A stretch of DNA of 8,059 nucleotides, taken from NCBI GenBank assembly GCA_028692535.1, contig JAQUXD010000076.1:1-8059 (forward strand), written 5' to 3'. The notes below the pieces were generated by a model. The model searched no databases. It had not been told where the DNA came from and saw nothing but the letters and a program-made list of their open reading frames with translations. Shown piece after piece: positions 1 to 5,104 of this stretch. The stretch's first letter is position 1. Every line of letters begins with the position of its first letter. The position numbers and the translations under genes are program-made. This DNA comes from Eubacteriales bacterium. Its GTDB lineage: Bacteria; Bacillota; Clostridia; Peptostreptococcales; Anaerovoracaceae.

Positions 1-1
1 T

Positions 2-1825
2 GATGAATGCCATCACATGCCAGCGAGGACATATCAAATCCCACTACAGTACTATACGCCGCAGATTTTGTTAGGCTTGACTGCAACACCAGAACGTATG
101 GACGGAGAAACAGATAAGATTTTGAATTATTTCCATAAACGAATTGCCGCTGAAATTCGATTACCTGAAGCCATTGATAGAAAGTTGCTATCTCCCTTCC
201 AGTATTTCGGCGTGACCGATATCATTGACCTCAAAACTCTGAGATGGAGTGCGGGTGGTTACGACAAAGTAGAATTATCGAATATTTATACTTTAAGTGG
301 TCAGATGGCCAATCGTCGAGCTGATTTGGTCGTATCGGCTTTGTACAAATACGTAACGGACATCAATGATGTGAAAGGTCTTGGATTCTGCGTTTCCATT
401 GAGCACGCAGAATTTATGAGCCGTTACTTCAATAAAAATAACATCCCTTCTATCTGCTTAACCGGTCGATCATCTGATGAAGAACGAAAAGCAGCAAAAC
501 ATAAATTGGTGGAAGGCAAAGTTCGCTTTATTTTTGTGGTAGATATTTATAACGAAGGTATTGATATTCCAGAGTTAAACACGGCTTTATTCCTTCGCCC
601 TACTGAATCTCTAACGATCTTCCTGCAACAGTTAGGTCGTGGATTGCGCCTTGCGGAAGATAAAGAGTGTCTAACTGTTCTAGATTTTATTGGTCAAGCA
701 AACAAGAAGTATAATTTTGAAAATAAATTTGAAGCGTTACTTTCAGATACAAACCGCAGTGTGACTCGTGAGATCAAGGATGATTTCATCTCTGTTCCAA
801 AAGGTTGCTATATCCAATTGGAAAAAGTGGCCTCAAGATACATACTTGAGAACATACGCGCATCCTATGGTAATAGGGCTGGCTTAGTTGCACGCATAGC
901 TACCTTTAGCGAAGATACTGGTTTAGATTTAACATTATCTAACTTTTTGGAATACTATCATATGAATCCCCGGTCAATTTATAAATATGCAGCTTTTTCA
1001 CGGCTCTGTGTTCAAGCAGATGTAAAGGATGATTTTATAGAACCACTGGAAGAAACTATGAAAGGAGCATTTAATCGCTTTTCATCAGTGGATTCTCGAC
1101 GTTGGATTGATTTTCTGGTGCGACTCCTAACAGAAAATGACTTGACACTAACGCAAGCCGAGCAGCGAATGCTGCAGATGTTCCAGTTCACTGTTTGGCA
1201 AAAGCCTTTTGAAGAATGTGGTTTTGCTTCTATTCTTGATGGAGTTCTTGAAATGAAAAGAAATCCGTTCATGTGTGCAGAATTAGTGGAATTGCTCAAA
1301 TATAATTACAGCCGGATTGACTTTATAGATCAGCCTGTTGATCTTGGTTTTGATTCTCCCCTCGATCTTCATTGCACATATACTCGGGACCAATTGCTTG
1401 TTGCACTTGATTTCTTAAAACCGTCAACTGTACGAGAAGGTGTCAAATGGCTCTCAGATAAAAAGCTTGATGTATTGCTGATTACATTGAATAAGTCAGA
1501 CAAAGACTATTCGCCAACTACCATGTATAACGATTATTCAATTGATGATGTTTTGTTCCATTGGCAGAGCCAGAGCACCACTTCCGAAAACTCACCAACT
1601 GGAAAGAGATATATAGGTCATCGCCAGAATGGGAGTAAAGTATTGTTGTTTGTTCGCGAATTTAAGAATGATTCAACTAACGGCTTAGCCGCCGCTTATA
1701 CTTATCTTGGTACAGCAAATTATGTGAGGCACGATGGTTCAAAACCAATGAATATCACTTGGAAGTTAAATGAACCCATTCCAGCCAAGTTCCTCAAGAA
1801 GACCAACAAGTTGGTTGTCGGATAA
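2..1825 (+). CDS. SF2 DEAD/DEAH-type helicase with DUF3427 C-terminal region, 5'-truncated by the window edge
   Basis: This is an ATP-dependent superfamily-2 nucleic-acid helicase; its substrate is unknown. The reading frame is open from base 2, and the first codons spell DECHH, the Walker B/DExH box (motif II). The first ATG at 17 therefore lies inside the gene and is not its start. Motif III follows as LTATPER near base 80. The second RecA-like lobe carries motif V (DIYNEGIDIPELN, from 542) and motif VI (QQLGRGLR, 626-649). From about base 850 to the stop the sequence matches the DUF3427 region as I know it, with YNDYSIDDVLFHWQSQS, SPTGKRYIGHR, VLLFVREF and KPMNITWKLNEPIPAKF. Full-length relatives are about 1,000 residues, often with an N-terminal phospholipase-D-like domain; 607 residues are visible here. 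The gene is AT-rich (22 of 60 G+C in 541-600) compared with its neighbours, which suggests acquisition. A role in DNA repair or defence is inference. Confidence 0.93.
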   Translation, partial: DECHHMPARTYQIPLQYYTPQILLGLTATPERMDGETDKILNYFHKRIAAEIRLPEAIDRKLLSPFQYFGVTDIIDLKTLRWSAGGYDKVELSNIYTLSGQMANRRADLVVSALYKYVTDINDVKGLGFCVSIEHAEFMSRYFNKNNIPSICLTGRSSDEERKAAKHKLVEGKVRFIFVVDIYNEGIDIPELNTALFLRPTESLTIFLQQLGRGLRLAEDKECLTVLDFIGQANKKYNFENKFEALLSDTNRSVTREIKDDFISVPKGCYIQLEKVASRYILENIRASYGNRAGLVARIATFSEDTGLDLTLSNFLEYYHMNPRSIYKYAAFSRLCVQADVKDDFIEPLEETMKGAFNRFSSVDSRRWIDFLVRLLTENDLTLTQAEQRMLQMFQFTVWQKPFEECGFASILDGVLEMKRNPFMCAELVELLKYNYSRIDFIDQPVDLGFDSPLDLHCTYTRDQLLVALDFLKPSTVREGVKWLSDKKLDVLLITLNKSDKDYSPTTMYNDYSIDDVLFHWQSQSTTSENSPTGKRYIGHRQNGSKVLLFVREFKNDSTNGLAAAYTYLGTANYVRHDGSKPMNITWKLNEPIPAKFLKKTNKLVVG

Positions 1826-1828
1826 ATT

Positions 1829-2209
1829 ATGACACAAGTCGTCGCGGCCCTGATCCGGGATCAGGATAAATTCATGATCTGCCAGCGTCCGGCCCACAAG
1901 GCCCGGGGTTTGCTGTGGGAATTTGTCGGCGGCAAGGTGGAGCCGGGTGAGACCAGGGAAGAGGCGTTGATCCGGGAATGCAGGGAAGAATTGGGTGTCA
2001 CTGTGGATGTTGGAGAGGTATTTCTGGAGGTCGACCATGTTTATCCGGATATTTCCGTGCATTTGACGCTGTTTCATGCTACTATAAAAAAAGGAGCTCC
2101 GCAGTTGCTGGAGCACCGGGATATGCGGTGGATCGCCTCGGAGGAGATCCCGCAGTATAGCTTTTGTCCCGCGGATCAGGAGATCTTGCAACATTTGATC
2201 AGGAGGTAA
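1829..2209 (+). CDS. MutT-like NUDIX hydrolase ((deoxy)nucleoside triphosphate pyrophosphohydrolase)
   Basis: This 126-residue cytosolic enzyme probably hydrolyses (oxidised) nucleoside triphosphates to the monophosphate and pyrophosphate. The NUDIX box G-x5-E-x7-R-E-x2-E-E-x-G is complete: G35, E41, R49, E50, E53, E54 and G56, within GGKVEPGETREEALIRECRE and EELGV. The flanking WEFVGG, VYPDISVHLTLF, RWI and FCPAD segments fit the MutT pyrophosphohydrolase subgroup, and the length is normal. The ATG lies one codon (ATT) after the helicase TAA and in the same frame. No convincing Shine-Dalgarno sequence precedes it, so translation may depend on reinitiation after the helicase. Its base composition is high (37 of 60 G+C in 1921-1980), unlike the helicase and like the genes downstream. 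House-cleaning of 8-oxo-dGTP is the usual guess for the family, but the exact substrate cannot be read from the sequence. Confidence 0.92.
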   Translation: MTQVVAALIRDQDKFMICQRPAHKARGLLWEFVGGKVEPGETREEALIRECREELGVTVDVGEVFLEVDHVYPDISVHLTLFHATIKKGAPQLLEHRDMRWIASEEIPQYSFCPADQEILQHLIRR

Positions 2210-2213
2210 CGAT

Positions 2214-2453
2214 ATGAATCCCGTCAAACGAGCATTCGAAGCATCCGATGACTATGCGAAGCAGTCCACCTGGATGGATTTTGCCCTTATAAAGACTTGT
2301 CTTTGCGCCCTGGGCGTGATGATCGGCATCGGCCTGCCGAAAGAAAGTCGCAAGCCGGCCTTCGGCGTGGCGGCGGTTGCCTATGCGACCACTTATGTGG
2401 CCATCATGGCCAAATTCCTGCCTATATTGAAAGAGCATATGGAGAAGGAATAG
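2214..2453 (+). CDS. small two-helix membrane protein of unknown function
   Basis: This is a 79-residue protein with two likely membrane segments, roughly residues 24-40 (ALIKTCLCALGVMIGIG) and 49-70 (AFGVAAVAYATTYVAIMAKFLP). They are joined by a short basic loop (PKESRK), and the protein has an acidic/polar N-terminus and a charged C-terminus. A strong AGGAGGT site overlaps the last codons of the NUDIX gene, giving a 4-nt gap and implying co-transcription. Short proteins of this pattern occur in Clostridia and are sometimes labelled 'permease of phosphate ABC transporter'. That label is not supported here, because no transporter genes lie nearby and the protein is too small to be a permease alone. 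The ORF is very likely real because of its ribosome site and membrane pattern, but I cannot assign a function. Confidence 0.78.
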   Translation: MNPVKRAFEASDDYAKQSTWMDFALIKTCLCALGVMIGIGLPKESRKPAFGVAAVAYATTYVAIMAKFLPILKEHMEKE

Positions 2454-2482
2454 CTTATTACTCAAACCGAAATCGAAGATTA

Positions 2483-2518
2483 CAACGGGTATTTAGAATT
2501 ATTTCTAAATACCCGTTG
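2483..2518. promoter_or_regulatory. 16-bp perfect inverted repeat: upstream SdpR-type operator, possibly also a terminator
   Basis: The arms 2483-2498 and 2503-2518 are perfect reverse complements around a 4-nt loop (TTAT). The core ATTTAGAA-N4-TTCTAAAT (2491-2510) recurs in the second dyad at 2547-2566, in front of an ArsR-family regulator gene, so it is best read as that regulator's operator. The extra CAACGGGT/ACCCGTTG arms and the short T-run just after (2521-2525) would let the transcript fold into a hairpin. It may therefore also end transcription of the upstream helicase-NUDIX-membrane protein genes. The dual role is inference. Confidence 0.72.
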
Positions 2519-2544
2519 ACTTTTTATGGAACAGGTGGCACTAT
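2516..2544 (+). promoter_or_regulatory. candidate sigma-A promoter for the sdpR-like operon
   Basis: TTGACT (2516-2521) is a good -35. After 17 nt comes CACTAT (2539-2544), a weak -10 that keeps the important second A and last T. The -35 overlaps the end of the upstream dyad, and the downstream dyad begins 2 nt after the -10. A repressor bound at either dyad would block polymerase. The -10 is poor, so the exact start is uncertain. Confidence 0.5.
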
Positions 2545-2546
2545 CT

Positions 2547-2566
2547 ATTTAGAAATATTTCTAAAT
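2547..2566. promoter_or_regulatory. 20-bp perfect palindrome, downstream SdpR-type operator
   Basis: ATTTAGAA-ATAT-TTCTAAAT is a perfect 20-bp palindrome. It has the same half-sites and spacing as the core of the upstream dyad, with centres 56 bp apart. It lies 17 bp before the chosen ATG of the ArsR-type regulator and covers the expected transcription start. This is the usual position and sequence style for autoregulation by small ArsR/SdpR repressors. Confidence 0.75.
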
Positions 2567-2583
2567 GAAATGAGGTGATGCGG

Positions 2584-2868
2584 ATGGGATTCCCGGAAAC
2601 GTTCAAAGCTTTGTCCGACCCTGTCAGAAGAGAGATCCTGATGATGCTAAGGGATGGAAGGATGTCTGCCGGAGAGATCGGGCAACGGTTTTCCATGACC
2701 GGCGCAACGATATCGTATCATCTGTCCCAGTTGAAAAAAGCGGATCTGATATTTGAAACGAAGTACAAAAATTTCATCTACTATGAGATCAATGTTTCGG
2801 TATTCGAGGAAGTTATGCTGTGGCTTTCACAATTCGGAGGAGAAAACCGTGGAAAAGAAAACGAATAG
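2584..2868 (+). CDS. ArsR-family winged-helix autorepressor, SdpR-like
   Basis: This 94-residue DNA-binding repressor probably controls its own operon. The N-terminus (MGFPETFKALSDPVRREIL) is typical of SdpR/ArsR proteins. The helix-turn-helix spans about residues 28-55, with recognition helix GATISYHLSQLKKADLI, followed by the beta-wing FETKYKNFIYYEIN. It contains no cysteine and lacks the ELCVCDL metal site, so it is not a metal sensor of the ArsR/SmtB type. Start choice: GTG at 2575 and ATG at 2578 also lie in frame, but GAGGTG (2572-2577) is correctly spaced (6 nt) only for ATG 2584. In Bacillus subtilis the matching repressor is held at the membrane by SdpI when toxin is bound. The next gene here encodes an SdpI-like protein, which supports the assignment. 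No sdpABC toxin genes are in view. Confidence 0.9.
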   Translation: MGFPETFKALSDPVRREILMMLRDGRMSAGEIGQRFSMTGATISYHLSQLKKADLIFETKYKNFIYYEINVSVFEEVMLWLSQFGGENRGKENE

Positions 2869-3490
2869 TACGCTGATCATCACAACGTTGGTATGCTTGA
2901 TGCCGATGCTCTTGGCGCTGGCGCTCTATGACAAATTGCCGGCGCAGATCGCGGTCCATTTCGACGCTATGGGCGAACCTGACAATTACCTGCCAAAAGC
3001 GTTGGCGGTATTCGGGCTACCGGCTTTTCTGGCTGCCATCAACCTGTTTACCCATTTTATGTTGGATCACGACCCGCGGCGGGAAAACGCTTCCGCATCG
3101 ATGAAACTGATAGGGAAGTGGGCCGTGCCCTTGATATCGGTCATTGTGATGCCGGTGACGCTGTTTATGGCCATGGGCGCGGAAATACCCATCACCATGC
3201 TGGTGACGGCGCTTGTCGGGGTGCTGCTTGTGGTTTGCGGAAACTATCTGCCGAAATGCAGACGTAATTATACGGTGGGGATCAAGCTTCCCTGGACGTT
3301 GGACAGCGATGAGAACTGGAACAAGACCCATCGTTTTGCCGGACCGGTTTGGGTGGTCGGCGGGATCTTGTTCATCGCAACGGCCTTTTTTGATACGTTG
3401 TATGCGGGATTAGGAGTTATTACCGTGATGGTTGCGCTTCCGGCCGTTTATTCGTATTCTGTTTACAGGAAACAATCGCGTTCAAAATAA
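2849..3490 (+). CDS. sdpI: SdpI-like integral membrane protein (DUF1648 plus SdpI domain)
   Basis: This is a 213-residue membrane protein of the SdpI/YhfL type. The N-terminal DUF1648-like part has a membrane helix, then LPAQIAVHFDAMGEPDNYLPK (residues 30-50), then a second helix. Two further helices span about 92-132. The conserved SdpI motif GNYLPKCRRNYTVGIKLPWT (131-150) and ENWNKTHRFAG (155-165) follow, and the protein ends with two more hydrophobic segments. Start choice: GTG 2849 has GGAGGA 7 nt upstream and gives the normal family length. The longer frame back to 2753 only overlaps the repressor gene and reads as non-family sequence. It overlaps the repressor by 20 nt, so the two are co-expressed. 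In B. subtilis SdpI gives immunity to the SdpC toxin and also sequesters SdpR. Many clostridial homologues lack a toxin partner and their trigger is unknown. Confidence 0.9.
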   Translation: MEKKTNSTLIITTLVCLMPMLLALALYDKLPAQIAVHFDAMGEPDNYLPKALAVFGLPAFLAAINLFTHFMLDHDPRRENASASMKLIGKWAVPLISVIVMPVTLFMAMGAEIPITMLVTALVGVLLVVCGNYLPKCRRNYTVGIKLPWTLDSDENWNKTHRFAGPVWVVGGILFIATAFFDTLYAGLGVITVMVALPAVYSYSVYRKQSRSK

Positions 3491-3515
3491 GCGCTGAAAG
3501 CGACTGGAGGTTCTT

Positions 3516-4238
3516 TTGCGAGAGATCGACATTATGGCGGCGGAAGCTGCTGCTGACGATCAGAAACTGGAGGATTTCGTGCTGAAGCACGAAGGTTTTG
3601 TGCTGAAATGCGCTGCCGATGCTACGGGCAGGTACATGACAAAAAGCGATGACGAATGGTCTGTGGCCCAGTATGCCTTGATAGAAGCGCTGCGGAGCTA
3701 TGATCTGGAAAAGGGAAGCTTTTACGGCTATGCAGCCCTCGTGATCCGCAGGAAACTCATCGATTATTATCGCGGTCAGCAGAAATACCGTCCGGAACAA
3801 ACCGTGGATCCTGCTGTATTCAGCGCAGATCCTGTTGATGCGGAATCCGTTGACTATACCGCGTACCGGATCGCAGAAAGCCTGACAGCTGCGGACGAAG
3901 GCGAGGCCCTCCGCCTTGAGATCGAGACCGTCAATGCGTTATTTCGGACCTACGGATTCTCCTTTTATGAACTGGCCGCCTGCTCGCCGAAATCCGAGAA
4001 GACCAGACGTTCCTGCGCGGCGGCTGTGGGTTACCTGCTGGAACATCCGCTTCTGATACACCAGCTTCGAACATCCAAAAAATTGTTGATCGATACAATC
4101 GCAAAAAACTGTCGCATACACCGAAAAATATTGGAAAGACATCGTAAGTATATAATAGCGGCAGTGGAAATTCTTTATGGAGATTATCCGTACCTTGCCG
4201 AATATTTAAAATATATCAGAGAGGAAACAGGCCAATGA
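3516..4238 (+). CDS. sigI: RNA polymerase sigma factor SigI (sigma-70 family)
   Basis: This 240-residue alternative sigma factor directs RNA polymerase to stress or cell-surface genes. The sigma region 2 part spans about residues 20-90. It includes the SigI-like stretch DDEWSVAQYALIEALRSYDLEKGSF, with YAALVIRRKLIDYYR as the -10-binding helix. A variable linker follows (91-134). The SigI C-terminal domain spans about 135-235 and contains FRTYGFSFYELAACSPK, a degenerate HTH (DTIAKNCRIHRKILERHRKYIIA) and the signature GDYPYLAEYLK. The start is TTG 3516, with GGAGG 5 nt upstream; an ATG at 3534 is the alternative. It begins 25 nt after sdpI with no terminator between, so read-through from the sdpR promoter is likely. 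The next gene is its anti-sigma factor, overlapping by 4 nt. In Bacillus SigI responds to heat; in cellulolytic Clostridia it responds to polysaccharides. The stimulus here is unknown. Confidence 0.93.
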   Translation: MREIDIMAAEAAADDQKLEDFVLKHEGFVLKCAADATGRYMTKSDDEWSVAQYALIEALRSYDLEKGSFYGYAALVIRRKLIDYYRGQQKYRPEQTVDPAVFSADPVDAESVDYTAYRIAESLTAADEGEALRLEIETVNALFRTYGFSFYELAACSPKSEKTRRSCAAAVGYLLEHPLLIHQLRTSKKLLIDTIAKNCRIHRKILERHRKYIIAAVEILYGDYPYLAEYLKYIREETGQ

Positions 4239-5026
4239 GAGCGGTGATCGTCGAAATCAAAAACAAGACGGCAGCGGTTTTGCTTGCCGACGGCAGGATC
4301 GAAAAGATCAGAGACAACGGATATGCGGTCGGGCAGATCCTTGACGTCACCGCCAGACAGGCATCCGCAAGGAATCGGCTTGTCCGGCAGCTGGCTTCGA
4401 TGGTGGCAGTGATCGCGATCGGAAGCGCCAGTGCTTTTGCTTATTACACGCCCTACTACTACGTAAGTCTTGACGTAAATCCGTCATTGGAGTATTCTGT
4501 AAACTATTTTGATCGGGTTCTGTCTGTGAAAGTTCTTGATAAAGATGGAATTTTAAATGAGGCGGAGCTGGAAAACCTTCGCAATAAAAAGATTGAAGAG
4601 GCCGTTACGGAAACTGTGGAACAGATCCGGGAAGAAGGACACCTGGAGCCCGAAGCTGCAAACGGCATCTTGATCGCAGTCTCCGGTAAAAATGAAGAAA
4701 AGGCGGAAGATCTCGGGGTTGCTTTGCAAGAAGCCGTAAAAGAGAAAGCGGAGCCCGGAAAGCCCATGGAAGTCGAAACGTCCAGCGTTAAAAAAGAAGA
4801 CATTCAGGAGGCCAAGGATCTTGGCGTATCCGCCGGGAAGCTTCGCTTGGTGGAAAGCCTGGAAGAGAGCGCGGAAGCGGGTACCATCGACAAGGAAGAA
4901 TGGCTCTCCAAGCCTGTTAAAGAGATCATGGACGCGATCAAAGAGAACAAGCGCGAAGAGAAGAACAACAAAAAAGAGGAGAAGCAAAGCGAAAAGGGCC
5001 AAACGGAAAAAGGTAAAAAAAATTGA
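4235..5026 (+). CDS. rsgI: anti-sigma-I factor RsgI, single-pass membrane protein
   Basis: This 263-residue protein holds SigI inactive at the membrane. The cytosolic RsgI N-terminal domain (about residues 1-48, VIVEIKNKTAAVLLADGRIEKI) binds the sigma factor. One membrane helix spans about 53-71. The extracytoplasmic motif YYYVSLDVNPSLEYSVNYFDRVLSV follows, with Asn82-Pro83, the bond known to self-cleave in clostridial RsgI proteins before regulated proteolysis frees the sigma factor. Residues 108-235 form the helical RsgI mid-domain (EEAVTETVEQIREEGHL, NGILIAVSGKNEEKAEDL, GVSAGKLRLVESL). The last 28 residues are almost all Lys, Glu, Asn, Gln or Gly and look disordered. No carbohydrate-binding, glycosidase or PA14 sensor domain is fused, unlike RsgI proteins of cellulosome-bearing Clostridia. 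The ATGA overlap with sigI couples their translation. Confidence 0.92.
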   Translation: MRAVIVEIKNKTAAVLLADGRIEKIRDNGYAVGQILDVTARQASARNRLVRQLASMVAVIAIGSASAFAYYTPYYYVSLDVNPSLEYSVNYFDRVLSVKVLDKDGILNEAELENLRNKKIEEAVTETVEQIREEGHLEPEAANGILIAVSGKNEEKAEDLGVALQEAVKEKAEPGKPMEVETSSVKKEDIQEAKDLGVSAGKLRLVESLEESAEAGTIDKEEWLSKPVKEIMDAIKENKREEKNNKKEEKQSEKGQTEKGKKN

Positions 5027-5030
5027 GCAC

Positions 5031-5059
5031 ACCCCAAAATCCGTCGTTGCATTATCGTA
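5031..5059 (+). promoter_or_regulatory. candidate sigma-I promoter upstream of the SLH protein gene
   Basis: ACCCCAAAA (5031-5039) followed by CGTA (5056-5059) resembles the sigma-I promoter pattern as I recall it: a C-run -35 (ACCCCC or CCCC plus A-rich bases) and a CGAA/CGWA -10. The offset from the start of ACCCC to the start of CGTA is 25 nt. It lies directly after the sigI-rsgI pair and about 45 nt before the SLH gene, where a sigma-I target promoter would be expected. The pattern is short, so a chance match is possible. Confidence 0.45.
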
Positions 5060-5060
5060 T

Positions 5061-5069
5061 TGATATAAT
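5061..5069 (+). promoter_or_regulatory. extended -10 (sigma-A type) promoter for the SLH protein gene
   Basis: TGATATAAT is a perfect extended -10 (TG, one base, TATAAT). No good -35 sits 16-18 nt upstream, which is tolerated by extended -10 promoters. Transcription would start near 5076, about 30 nt before the ATG at 5105, with an AGGAGGT ribosome site at 5092-5098. A short inverted pair GATATA/TATATC (5062-5067, 5077-5082) spans the likely start. It overlaps the candidate sigma-I -10 by proximity, so both polymerases could compete here. Confidence 0.55.
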
Positions 5070-5104
5070 AAGCCAGTATATCTGTTTATTCAGGAGGTAC
5101 GAAC

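Noticed and set aside
1849..1865. CCTGATCC-G-GGATCAGG dyad just inside the NUDIX gene, and ACCAAC-AA-GTTGGT at 1802-1815 near the helicase stop
   Set aside because: Both lie in coding sequence, are short and have no repeated partner in the window. I considered them as recombination-edge or attachment sites, but no second copy or integrase supports that.
1766..2227. 153-codon minus-strand frame over the NUDIX gene
   Set aside because: The + strand frame has a perfect NUDIX box; the antisense frame has no motif or ribosome site.
2584..2868. Metal-sensing ArsR/SmtB repressor
   Set aside because: There is no cysteine in the protein and no ELCVCDL-type site, and the partner gene is SdpI-like, not a metal exporter or reductase.
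2849..3490. A complete Sdp toxin-immunity locus
   Set aside because: Only the regulator and SdpI-like genes are present. No sdpA, sdpB or sdpC-like gene is seen in the window, so a killing system cannot be claimed.
4131..4156. TATAAT at 4151-4156 inside the 3' end of sigI as an internal promoter for rsgI
   Set aside because: The only -35-like sequence (TTGGAA, 4131-4136) is 14 nt away, too close, and the region is coding. The ATGA overlap already explains rsgI expression.
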